Under the pieces are notes generated by a model. That model was not told where the DNA came from, made no database searches, and worked only from the letters and a program-made list of their open reading frames with translations. Positions 7,939 to 15,608 of a stretch of 64,000 bases of DNA are shown here, one piece after another. This stretch comes from DAHUYF01 sp035945115. GTDB taxonomy: Bacteria > Pseudomonadota > Alphaproteobacteria > ATCC43930 > CGMCC-115725. The DNA is taken from the NCBI GenBank assembly GCA_035945115.1, contig DASZAN010000094.1, positions 1 through 64,000 of the forward strand. The letters run 5' to 3'. The translations under genes and the position numbers were made by a program. Position 1 is the first letter of the stretch, and every line of letters begins with the position of its first letter.

Positions 7939-9276
7939 ATGCATAGACCAGTTCTTGCCCGAGTGCCGGTATCGGAGGAGCTCATCGCTCGCAGGGCGGT
8001 GCGAGCGGCAGTCTTTGGCTTCTTCGTGGACATGTTCGAGGTCTACCTACCGATCGCTGTGCTGGCCCCGGCTCTCGCATACTTTGTCCCAGCAGGCCTT
8101 AGCGGCGCAGCGCAAGCCACCATCTTCTACGTGGTCTTTGCGGTCTCGTTGATAGGGCGGCCGCTTGGCGCGGTGGTCTTCGGCCATTTTGGCGATCGAC
8201 TCGGACGACGCCGAACGACTCTGATTTCCGTCGCGGGCTTCGGCATCGCGACTTTGTTGATTGCGGCGCTGCCCGGCAACGCGACATGGGGCGAAGGTGC
8301 AATTGCAGCCCTGATCGCTTTGCGCCTGTTGGATGGTATCTTCATCGGTGGCGAGTATACGGCGGCCAACCCGCTGGCGATGGAATACTCGCCCAAGGAC
8401 AAGCGCGGTCTCTATGCTGCCTTCATCCACGTTGGCTATCCGGCGGCGTTGGTCTGCATATCTCTGCTCACAGCCTTAATGCTCAAGGTGGCGCCTGGCG
8501 GCGGCGCCGCTTCGGCCTACGCCCTCTGGGGTTGGCGCATCCCGTTCGTGATCGGAGCGCTGCTCGCTGGCGGTCTCTTTGTCTACTACTACCTGCTCGT
8601 CCCTGAGTCCGAACTCTGGCGCGCTTCCAAGAGAAGCCCTGCGCCCCTCAAGGAGCTTTTCTCGGGATCTGATCTGCGCCGACTGGGGCAGCTCTTCGTG
8701 GTCATGAGCGGCGCTTGGCTCACGCTCAACGCCACGGTGGGGGCGCTTCCAGGCGTGATCAACACGGTCCTTGGCGTAAAGTCGTCAGACGTAAACACGG
8801 GTATCCTGATCGGCGCCGCCATATCGGCACTGCTCTACCCTCTCATTGGCGTCGTGAGCCAGAGAATTGGACGACGACCAACGATCACAGTAATTGGATT
8901 GTTCAATCTGGTGCCAGCGACCGCGCTCTACTATTTCCTGGTCGCGGGAGCGTATCGCGATTCCGCCACTTTAATTGGTCTGGTCGCACTTATCGAGGTG
9001 CTCTCCCTGCCGATTTGGGCAGTTCATACTCCGTACTTGGTCGAAAGCTTTCGCACCGGAATCCGATCGAGCGGATACGGTATCAGCTACAGCTTGGCGA
9101 CCATCCTCCCGGGGCTCTACTCCTTCTACATGCTGGGATTGGCCAAGGTGATGCCCTACGAATATACGCCGATCGTACTGCTTGCGCTGGGAGGCCTCCT
9201 CCTGACCATAGGTGCCATCGCTGGTCCCGAGACCAAGCATGTAGACCTACACCAACGGGCGGTCGCCGGGGGCTAA
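7939..9276 (+). CDS. MFS transporter, metabolite:H+ symporter type
   Basis: A 445-residue inner-membrane permease with about 12 hydrophobic segments. The MFS loop motif GHFGDRLGRRRTT follows the second helix, and a related QRIGRRP repeat occurs in the second half. RLLDGIFIGGEYTAANPLAMEY resembles the helix 4-5 region of the sugar and MHS (metabolite:H+ symporter) subfamilies, so an organic acid or small metabolite is likely. GGGAGGGG precedes the ATG. Its stop lies only 21 nt from the remnant of a binding-protein gene on the other strand, suggesting it marks the edge of an inserted segment. Confidence 0.85.
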   Translation: MHRPVLARVPVSEELIARRAVRAAVFGFFVDMFEVYLPIAVLAPALAYFVPAGLSGAAQATIFYVVFAVSLIGRPLGAVVFGHFGDRLGRRRTTLISVAGFGIATLLIAALPGNATWGEGAIAALIALRLLDGIFIGGEYTAANPLAMEYSPKDKRGLYAAFIHVGYPAALVCISLLTALMLKVAPGGGAASAYALWGWRIPFVIGALLAGGLFVYYYLLVPESELWRASKRSPAPLKELFSGSDLRRLGQLFVVMSGAWLTLNATVGALPGVINTVLGVKSSDVNTGILIGAAISALLYPLIGVVSQRIGRRPTITVIGLFNLVPATALYYFLVAGAYRDSATLIGLVALIEVLSLPIWAVHTPYLVESFRTGIRSSGYGISYSLATILPGLYSFYMLGLAKVMPYEYTPIVLLALGGLLLTIGAIAGPETKHVDLHQRAVAGG

Positions 9277-9297
9277 GATAAGGCCAATACACCGCAC

Positions 9298-9363
9298 TCA
9301 TGTCATTCTGCCCGTTGGCCGCCTTCCGCCAAGGCGCGCGACGAATTGACGCCGCGAGATCAT
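9298..9363 (-). pseudogene. Truncated 5' end of another PF04392 binding-protein gene
   Basis: Immediately downstream of array member 2, and overlapping its stop as ATGA, a reading frame begins MISRRQFVARLG. It matches the start of member 2 itself (MISRRQFVTRLG) at 11 of 12 residues, with near-identical DNA. Homology then stops; the frame runs into GRRPTGRM and a TGA after 21 residues. It is best read as the surviving start of a further tandem paralogue whose body was lost, with the MFS gene now lying next to the breakpoint. Confidence 0.7.
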
Positions 9364-10346
9364 TCGATCACCTCGTCGGCCCGTGCGAGAAGCGTCGCTG
9401 GCACCTCGAGTCCAAGCGCCTTCGCTGTCTTGAGGTTGATGACCAGCTCGACCTTCGTTACCTGCTGGACCGGCATATCGGCCGGCTTCTCGCCCTTGAG
9501 AATCCTGCCGACGTAGACGCCCGCAAGACGCCAGGCATCCTTAATGCTGGGTCCGTAGCCTAACAGGCCGCCAGCCGCAGGGAACTCGCGCGAGGGTTCG
9601 ATCGCGGGTACCAAATGGCGGAGCGCCAGCGCGGCGATCTGTTCTCTGCGGCTCCCCAAGAATGTATCCCCGCCGATCACGAGCGTGCCTGCGCGAAGTT
9701 GGACTAAGGTTGTAAACACCGGATCGAAGTCGCGTTGGGTGCTCGCCTGTACGACATGGAGCTGCAACCCGAGAGCGCCAGCGGCTGCCTGTGCGTCTCT
9801 CGACAGGCTCTCGGCAAAGGGACTGGTCGGATTGACAAGCAGCGCCACGACGGTCGCCCTCGGCACCAATTCGTGCAGCATTTCAAACAGCTTCGCACCC
9901 AGCTCGACGGATAAGATGGTCACGCCCGTGAGGTTGCCGCCCGGCCGGTTGAAGTTGGCGACAAAGCCGAACTCGACCGGATCAACCGCTGTCGCGAAGA
10001 CGATCGGAATTGAGCTCGTCGCTGCTTTTGCCGCAAGCGCCGAAGCCGTGCCGCCGTAGGCGGCGATCACGTCCACTTGACGACGCGCGAGATCGGCTGC
10101 CAGGGCCGGAAGTCGATCGTATTGTCCCTCCGCTCCACGATATTCGATCGTCACGTTCCGGCCCTCGACATAGCCAGTCTCGCTAAGGCCTTGGCGCAAA
10201 GCCCGCAGGCGGTCTGCATCCGTATCCGGTGACTCGGCGCCGAGGAACCCAACTACCGGCACCGCCCCTTGCTGTGCGCGCGCCGCGAGAGGCCACGCTG
10301 CGGCAGCTGCGCCAAGGCGCGTGACGAATTGGCGCCGCGAGATCAT
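9360..10346 (-). CDS. PF04392-type ABC substrate-binding protein, array member 2
   Basis: A 328-residue exported binding protein. The leader is MISRRQFVTRLGAAAAAWPL, with a double Arg, ending ARAQQ. Family marks are GFLGAESPD, the SETGYVEGRNVTIEYRGAEG segment, FNRPGGNLTGVTIL and the terminal ELVINLKTAKALGLEVPATL block ending ADEVIE. Its ATG overlaps the stop of member 3 by 4 nt (ATGA), so the two form one translationally coupled minus-strand operon read from the promoter near 11384. A truncated paralogue start follows in the same overlap style. The ligand is unknown. Confidence 0.86.
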   Translation of the reverse strand: MISRRQFVTRLGAAAAAWPLAARAQQGAVPVVGFLGAESPDTDADRLRALRQGLSETGYVEGRNVTIEYRGAEGQYDRLPALAADLARRQVDVIAAYGGTASALAAKAATSSIPIVFATAVDPVEFGFVANFNRPGGNLTGVTILSVELGAKLFEMLHELVPRATVVALLVNPTSPFAESLSRDAQAAAGALGLQLHVVQASTQRDFDPVFTTLVQLRAGTLVIGGDTFLGSRREQIAALALRHLVPAIEPSREFPAAGGLLGYGPSIKDAWRLAGVYVGRILKGEKPADMPVQQVTKVELVINLKTAKALGLEVPATLLARADEVIE

Positions 10347-11326
10347 TCAATCACCTCGTCAGCGCGAGCGAGGAGCGAGAGTGGGAGGGTGAGGCCGAGC
10401 GCCTTAGCGGTTTTGAGATTGATGACAAGCTCGTACTTGTTGGGCGCTTGGACCGGCAGCTCAGCCGCCTTTTCGCCCTTGAGGATGCGATCGACGTAGC
10501 CGGCGGCAACGCCGTACTGGGTCGGCAGATCAGGACCGTATGAAATCAAACCGCCGGCGCGTACGAAAAAGCTGAAGGGGTAGACCGCCGGCAGTTTATG
10601 CTTGGCGGCGACCGCGACGACCGCTTCCGGATGATTCGAGCCGAACTGACTCGCGGTCACGATTAGGCCGTCATTCGGGCCCCGCGAGAACTCAGCCACG
10701 GCGCGGTCGATCTCATCGGCATCGCGCACGTCGATCGCGCTGAGGTCAATGCCGATCAATCCGACTGCCTGGATCGCCGCAAACTGGCCAATGCCTGAAG
10801 AAATAGTCGGGTCCCGCAAGACAGCGACACGCGTCAGCTTGGGCGCGACTTCTTTCAGGACGTCGAGCCATTTTGCGGCGAGTGCGTATTCGAACAAAAG
10901 GAAACCGGTGACATTGCCGCCTGGCCGCGACAGGCTCGCAACCAAGCCCGAGCCGACGGGGTCGATGACACCGACAAACACGATGGGCACGGTGCGCGTC
11001 GCCTGCCGCAACTGCACCACAGTTGGCGTCGTCGCCGCGAGAATGACGTCCGGCTCTAGCGCGGCCAATTCCGCTGCATATTTGCGATATTGATCGGCAC
11101 TGCCTGCGCCCCAACGCGCGTCGATTTTGACGTTCTGCCCATCTACCCAACCGGCGTCTTGCAATGCGCGCTGGAACAAAGCGAGGCGGGACCGCCCTTC
11201 GCGATCATCCGAGGCGAGATTCATGAGAACACCAATCCGCCTTATCCTCTCCGACTGCGCACGCGCGACCAGGGGCAGCGCAATCGCCGCTCCGCTCAGA
11301 CCGCCGACAAAATCGCGCCGCCTCAT
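10343..11326 (-). CDS. PF04392-type ABC substrate-binding protein, array member 3
   Basis: A 327-residue exported binding protein with an RRRDF-type twin-arginine-like leader (MRRRDFVGGLSGAAIALPL...ARAQ). The body shows RIGVLMNLASDD, the DAGWVDGQNVKIDARWGAG segment, SRPGGNVTGFLLFE and the conserved ELVINLKTAKALGLTLPLSL...ADEVIE end. It is the first gene of the minus-strand pair and divergent from member 4. The 75 nt before its ATG align with the 75 nt before member 4's ATG, including the -10-like TAGAAT and the CRP/FNR-like site, so both were probably duplicated with their promoter. Confidence 0.86.
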   Translation of the reverse strand: MRRRDFVGGLSGAAIALPLVARAQSERIRRIGVLMNLASDDREGRSRLALFQRALQDAGWVDGQNVKIDARWGAGSADQYRKYAAELAALEPDVILAATTPTVVQLRQATRTVPIVFVGVIDPVGSGLVASLSRPGGNVTGFLLFEYALAAKWLDVLKEVAPKLTRVAVLRDPTISSGIGQFAAIQAVGLIGIDLSAIDVRDADEIDRAVAEFSRGPNDGLIVTASQFGSNHPEAVVAVAAKHKLPAVYPFSFFVRAGGLISYGPDLPTQYGVAAGYVDRILKGEKAAELPVQAPNKYELVINLKTAKALGLTLPLSLLARADEVIE

Positions 11327-11404
11327 ATCCCCTCCTCGTCTGCGGCGGCGAAAACCGAGCCGCGCTCAATTCGGCCTTATTCTATCCGGCTACCGACAAA
11401 CGGG

Positions 11405-11420
11405 TGTGCGAAACGTCACA
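11405..11420 (-). promoter_or_regulatory. CRP/FNR-like operator, left arm
   Basis: Read toward member 3 the sequence is TGTGA-CGTTTC-GCACA, one mismatch from the TGTGA-N6-TCACA consensus of CRP-family regulators. It is identical to the right-arm site and centred about 28 nt upstream of TAGAAT, which puts it near -41 of the predicted start, the class II activator position. The regulator is inferred from shape only. Confidence 0.55.
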
Positions 11421-11480
11421 GTCTCTCGCCCTTGGAACGTCAACCACGTACGACTACCGCTCCTCGCGATGTCCGAAATA

Positions 11481-11577
11481 GGGTCAGATTGAAAAGAGCC
11501 GCGCCCTAACGCGCAATTCGGTAAATCGTCTGAAAGCGGACGTCCCCAAAGCAAAGCGTCTCTTCTCACTCTGACCC
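11481..11577. repeat. 97-bp inverted-repeat element, copy B
   Basis: It begins GGGTCAGATTGAAAAGAG and ends CTCTTCTCACTCTGACCC; the ends are inverted repeats with 2 mismatches in 18. The inverted similarity extends outward to ATGTCCGA (11469-11476) and TCGGACAT (11582-11589), giving 29-nt ends with about 5 mismatches around a 121-bp unit. It is related to copy A at 5212-5308. It is centred on 11529, not on the 11514 axis of the promoter duplication, so it is an independent insertion between the promoter arms. Confidence 0.65.
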
Positions 11578-11607
11578 CAACTCGGACATACTGCGTGCCC
11601 CAGGTAC

Positions 11608-11623
11608 TGTGACGTTTCGCACA
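11608..11623 (+). promoter_or_regulatory. CRP/FNR-like operator, right arm
   Basis: TGTGACGTTTCGCACA lies 20 nt upstream of the -10-like TAGAAT (11644-11649), toward member 4. It is identical to the left-arm site within a perfectly conserved 21-nt block, while the rest of the promoter has diverged. I see no good -35 hexamer, which fits an activator-dependent promoter. Confidence 0.55.
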
Positions 11624-11701
11624 CCCCGCCGACGCCAGAGTGCTAGAATAGTCCCGATCCAGCGCAGCTAGGTTCCCGCCGCGCAGGCAGGGAGGGGGAA
11701 G

Positions 11702-12688
11702 ATGAGGCGGCGCGATTTCATTGCAGTTCTTTGTGCGATTGGGGTCGCTTGGCCGACCGCTACTCTTGCGCAACAACGGGCGATACCTGCGGTCGGCTTC
11801 GTCAGCAGTCGTTCGGCGGAAGAGTCTGCTTATCTCGTAGCAGCGTTTCATCAAGGTCTCAGCGAAGGCGGCTATCGTGAAGGCACCAACGTCGCGATCG
11901 AGTACCGCTGGGCCGAAGGCCGTTACGATCGCCTTCCTGATATGGTCGCCGATCTCGTCCGCCGCCAAGTGGCCGTGATCGTCTCGGCTGGCGGCATGGT
12001 CACGGCACTCGCTGTCAAGGCCACGACGACAACCATACCCGCTGTTTTCATCAGCGGCGGCATCGATCCGGTAAAGGCCGGACTAGTTCAGAGCCTGGCG
12101 CATCCCGGCGCCAATCTCACCGGCGTCAGTATGCTCGCTATCGCGGTCGAGTCCAAGCTCCTGCAACTCGCGCATGAGATTCTGCCAAACGCGGCCCAAA
12201 TCGCGGTGCTCGTCAATCCCAACACCGCTGATCTGGAAGCCCAAACGAGGGATTTCGACGCCGCTGCAAAGACAATGGGATTGCATATAGACATGGTGAA
12301 GGCCACTGCCGAGCGTGATTTCGATGCGGCCTTCGACGCGATCGCCGCCATGCACGCCGATGCGCTGATTGTCGCTGGCGATCCCTTCTTCACCAGCCGA
12401 CGGGAACGTATCGCCGCTCTCGCTGGGCGCGCCCGCGTTCCGGCGATTTACGATTTGCGCGAATATGTCGCCGCCGGCGGCCTCATAAGCTATGGCCCGA
12501 GCCTTGCGGAAGGGTATCGGCAGGCAGGGCGTTATGCCGGCCAAATCTTGAAGGGTGCGAAGCCAGCCGATCTGCCGATTATGCAGGCGACAAGGTTCGA
12601 ACTGGTAATCAACCTGAAGACAGCGAAGGCTCTCGGCCTCGAAATTCCACCATCGATCCTCGCGCGCGCTGACGAGGTGATCGAGTGA
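11702..12688 (+). CDS. PF04392-type ABC substrate-binding protein, array member 4
   Basis: A 328-residue exported binding protein. The leader MRRRDFIAVLCAIGVAWPTA carries the RRRDF twin-arginine-like signature and a Cys in the hydrophobic part, ending TLAQQ. The body shows AVGFVSSRSAEE, GLSEGGYREGTNVAIEYRWA, AHPGANLTGVSML and the ELVINLKTAKALGLEIPPSI...ADEVIE end. GGGAGGGGG lies just before the ATG. It is the first gene of a three-gene plus-strand run; its stop overlaps the GTG start of member 5. Confidence 0.86.
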   Translation: MRRRDFIAVLCAIGVAWPTATLAQQRAIPAVGFVSSRSAEESAYLVAAFHQGLSEGGYREGTNVAIEYRWAEGRYDRLPDMVADLVRRQVAVIVSAGGMVTALAVKATTTTIPAVFISGGIDPVKAGLVQSLAHPGANLTGVSMLAIAVESKLLQLAHEILPNAAQIAVLVNPNTADLEAQTRDFDAAAKTMGLHIDMVKATAERDFDAAFDAIAAMHADALIVAGDPFFTSRRERIAALAGRARVPAIYDLREYVAAGGLISYGPSLAEGYRQAGRYAGQILKGAKPADLPIMQATRFELVINLKTAKALGLEIPPSILARADEVIE

Positions 12689-13665
12689 GGAGGCGGGATG
12701 TCATCGCTGCACTCGGTGGAGCGGCGGCGGCGTGGCCATTATTCGCTCGCGCACAACAGCCTGGACGACTGTCAACCATCGGGGTTCTGGGCGCGGCAAC
12801 AGCCGCGACATGGGCGCCGTGGACTGCTGCTTTTGAGAAGCGGCTGCCAGAACTCGGATGGACGAACGGTCGCACCGTCGTGATCGAGTATCGCTGGGCG
12901 GAAGGACGAAGCACACGGTTCGTTGAGATCGCCACTGAGTTCGTCCGGCTCAATGTTGACGTCATTCTCACGGCAGGTACCGAAGGCGCCATTGCCGCCA
13001 AGCAGGTGACATCGGCAGTCCCGATCGTTTTCGTGGGGTCAGTTGACCCGGTCGCGGCCCGATTGGTCGCGAGCTTGGCGCGTCCTGGCGGGAACATCAC
13101 CGGCCTGTCGCTCCAGTCCACAGACCTTGCAGGCAAGCGGCTTGAGCTTTTGCGCGAGGTTCTTCCCAACCTCCGCAAGTTGGCCATCTTGGTCAATGTA
13201 AGCAATCCTGGCGGTGTGCTGGAGATGAACGAAGCAGAGGCAGCGGCACGCGCGCTCGGTTTTGAGGTCGCGAAACTCGAAATCGAACGGGCGGAAGATA
13301 TCGCGCCCGCCTTTGAAGCTATTAAGGGGCGTGCGGATGCACTCTATGTTGGGCCCGACGCCCTGGTAAATGCCAACAGAGTTCGCATCCACACGCTCTC
13401 GTTAAGCGCGCAACTCCCGACCCTGTACGGGCTTCGCGGCTTTGTCGAAGTCGGAGGCCTAATGTCCTATGGAGCAAATGTCGCTGACCTGTTTCGGCGC
13501 GCAGCGGAGATCGTCGACAAGATTTTGCGCGGCGCAAAGCCGAGCGACATCCCGGTTGAGCAACCGACCAAGTTCGAGTTGGTCATCAACCTCAAGACCG
13601 CGAAGGCGCTCGGCATCGAGATACCGCCCTTACTCCTCGCCCGCGCCGACGAAGTGATCGAATGA
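12685..13665 (+). CDS. PF04392-type ABC substrate-binding protein, array member 5
   Basis: A 326-residue exported binding protein starting at GTG, overlapping member 4's stop as GTGA. The leader MRRRDVIAALGGAAAAWPLF...ARAQQ is followed by TIGVLGAATAAT, LPELGWTNGRTVVIEYRWAE, ARPGGNITGLSLQ and FELVINLKTAKALGIEIPPL...ADEVIE. The shared end and the GEVxxRY-like WAEGR segments place it close to members 1 and 4. Its ligand is unknown, and it depends on its upstream neighbour for transcription and probably for translation. Confidence 0.86.
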   Translation: MRRRDVIAALGGAAAAWPLFARAQQPGRLSTIGVLGAATAATWAPWTAAFEKRLPELGWTNGRTVVIEYRWAEGRSTRFVEIATEFVRLNVDVILTAGTEGAIAAKQVTSAVPIVFVGSVDPVAARLVASLARPGGNITGLSLQSTDLAGKRLELLREVLPNLRKLAILVNVSNPGGVLEMNEAEAAARALGFEVAKLEIERAEDIAPAFEAIKGRADALYVGPDALVNANRVRIHTLSLSAQLPTLYGLRGFVEVGGLMSYGANVADLFRRAAEIVDKILRGAKPSDIPVEQPTKFELVINLKTAKALGIEIPPLLLARADEVIE

Positions 13666-13726
13666 CTCCAAGCGACACCCGCACCACGCGTCACATGACC
13701 TCTTGCATCGCGGGGGCCATCCACAC

Positions 13727-14719
13727 ATGAACCGGCGCGAGTTCATTGCGGTGCTTGGTGGCTCGGCAGCATGGCCGCTCGCTGCGCGCGCGCAACAGGC
13801 GGATCGCGTTCGGCGCCTCGGCGTAATGATGACAGTCGCCGAATCCGATCCGGAGGGGCAAGCGTGGCTCGGGGCGTTCACGCAAGAGCTTTCACGATTG
13901 GGCTGGACTGAGGGCCGCAACCTACTGATGGACGTGCGTTGGGCTCCTGGCATCATCGATCTGATGGGCACGGCGGCAAAAGAGTTGGTCGGCCTACAGC
14001 CGGACGTGATCCTATCAAATTCGACGGCGGCGACTGCCGCATTCGCGCGAGAGACGCAGACCATCCCGATTGTCTTTGCAATCGTTTCGGACCCCGTCGG
14101 CTCCGGCTTCGTTGCCAACCTGACCCGCCCGGGCGGCAACATCACAGGCTTCAGTTCGCTTCAAGCGGCAATGGGGACCAAGTGGCTGGACTTGCTCATT
14201 ACCATCGCACCTGGTGTCAAACGGGTCGGGATGATGTTCAACCCCGACACAGCGACATATCTCAGATCGTTTTACCTGCCATCGGTCGAGGCCGCCGCCC
14301 AGTCGCGCGGCGTGGCGACCAGCTTAGCGCCGATTCATGGCGACGATGAAATCGAAGCGATCATCACAGCGCTCGGCCGCGAGCCCGGAAGTGGCCTCCT
14401 CGTGATGCCGGATAATTTCAACAACGTGCATCGCACGTCGATCATAGCGCAAGCGGCACGCAACAACATCCCTGCGGTCTATCAGGAGGCTGAAAACGCC
14501 AGGGACGGCGGTTTGCTGTCCTATGGGGCGGACTTCTCGGACATATTTCGCCGCGCTGCTGGCTATGTGGATCGCGTTCTCCGAGGCGCCAAACCAGCGG
14601 ACCTTCCGGTTCAACTACCGACCAAATATGTGATGGTCATCAACCTGAAGACTGCCAAAGCGTTGGGCCTGACCGTGCCGCCGTCGTTGCTCGCCATCGC
14701 TGACGAGGTGATCGAGTGA
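13727..14719 (+). CDS. PF04392-type ABC substrate-binding protein, array member 6
   Basis: A 330-residue exported binding protein. ATG 13727 gives the canonical leader MNRREFIAVLGGSAAWPLAA (twin arginine, then ARAQQ); a TTG 24 nt upstream would add eight residues before the signal and is unlikely. The body shows RLGVMMTVAESDPEGQ, RLGWTEGRNLLMDVRWAPG, TRPGGNITGFSSL and the VMVINLKTAKALGLTVPPSL...ADEVIE end. Its DPEGQAWLGAF segment resembles member 3 (DDREGRSRLALF) more than members 4 and 5, so the array holds at least two sublineages. Confidence 0.86.
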   Translation: MNRREFIAVLGGSAAWPLAARAQQADRVRRLGVMMTVAESDPEGQAWLGAFTQELSRLGWTEGRNLLMDVRWAPGIIDLMGTAAKELVGLQPDVILSNSTAATAAFARETQTIPIVFAIVSDPVGSGFVANLTRPGGNITGFSSLQAAMGTKWLDLLITIAPGVKRVGMMFNPDTATYLRSFYLPSVEAAAQSRGVATSLAPIHGDDEIEAIITALGREPGSGLLVMPDNFNNVHRTSIIAQAARNNIPAVYQEAENARDGGLLSYGADFSDIFRRAAGYVDRVLRGAKPADLPVQLPTKYVMVINLKTAKALGLTVPPSLLAIADEVIE

Positions 14720-14932
14720 TGGTTTGTGATCGCCGTCTTTGCTGCACTACATTTGTCTCCTCATGGCCACATCGGCCAATAAGACCGATTCCACTGAAGT
14801 CTGGTCTCCTCCGCTCAGCAGACATTGCGAGCCGCACACGCGACGCCGCATTGGTGCCATTAGACTTGGCGCAGCGAATGCCAGAGCCGGGCGCGCCGAC
14901 GAGCGCTTTCGGATCGAGCGATGGCTGCGGCG

Positions 14933-15607
14933 CTACGGCGCGCGCAGCGCCGGGCCGAGTGCGCGGCCGGTGCGGTAGAGGGTCCAGAGGGCCGTCGCTG
15001 TCGCGCCGGCAAGCCCGAGCAAGGCCGGAATCTGCTGGGGCTCCCTCGCGAGCGATGCCAGCACGGCCGCAATATCGGCGCGGCCGTTCGCGCGCAGTGG
15101 GACCGACGCGGCCGGCGGCAAATCCTGCGTCGCGGGATCGGCGACGGCGCGAAGAATAACGAACGGAAGCCGCGCGCGTGCCGCCGCTTCGGCGACGTGG
15201 GCGCTCTCCATGTCGACGGCAAGGGCGTTCGTTGCGCGATAAAGCGTCGCTTTTTCGGCGGCCGTCGGGACGATCGCATCGTGGCCGAGCATACCGCCGA
15301 CGGTAACGGGGATGCCTTTCGCCTGCGCCGCCGCCGCAAGCCGCGCGTGCCATTCGCGATCGACCCAGTAAGCGGCGCCGTCGCTTGAGCGCACCGCCGC
15401 GGGTAGCAGCAATGCGCCGCATCCGAGCGAGGGGGCAAGCGCGCCGGCGATGCCGAAGCTCACAAGCGCGCGGACGCCGGCGGCGAGGAGCCGCGCGATC
15501 GCCGCGTGGGTGCCGGCGGAGCTTCCACCGCCGGCCGCGGCGACGAGGCCGATCTGCCGGGCGATGATCGCTTCGGCGCGCAACCCGCAGACCGCGCCGA
15601 CGCTCAT
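14933..15607 (-). CDS. hpnG: Hopanoid-associated phosphorylase HpnG
   Basis: HpnG belongs to the nucleoside phosphorylase/MTA-SAH nucleosidase fold and removes adenine from adenosylhopane (the HpnH product), giving ribosyl- or phosphoribosylhopane. The 224-residue product shows GLVAAAGGGSSAG near the start, LVSFGIAGALAP, and the purine-binding/catalytic segment LAVDMESAHVAEAAARARLPFVILRAVADP. The ATG lies one base after the shc stop (TGAGATG), so it is translationally coupled to shc. Longer frames extending into the shc region are spurious. Confidence 0.92.
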   Translation of the reverse strand: MSVGAVCGLRAEAIIARQIGLVAAAGGGSSAGTHAAIARLLAAGVRALVSFGIAGALAPSLGCGALLLPAAVRSSDGAAYWVDREWHARLAAAAQAKGIPVTVGGMLGHDAIVPTAAEKATLYRATNALAVDMESAHVAEAAARARLPFVILRAVADPATQDLPPAASVPLRANGRADIAAVLASLAREPQQIPALLGLAGATATALWTLYRTGRALGPALRAP

Positions 15608-15608
15608 C

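Larger units (their letters stand above)
11327..11701. repeat. Inverted-duplicated divergent promoter region between array members 3 and 4
   Basis: The two start codons (11326 and 11702) are symmetric about 11514. The arms align with matching spacing: a perfect 21-nt inverted repeat (11402-11422 and 11606-11626), the hexamer TAGAAT on each outward strand (11379-11384 and 11644-11649, also exactly symmetric), a GAGGGG/GAGGGGG ribosome-binding tract, then ATGAGGCGGCGCGATTT of the coding starts. Between the 21-nt repeats the remaining bases differ, so the repeats look selected. A separate inverted-repeat element (11469-11589) lies off-centre between the arms. No gene is present in this gap. Confidence 0.85.
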
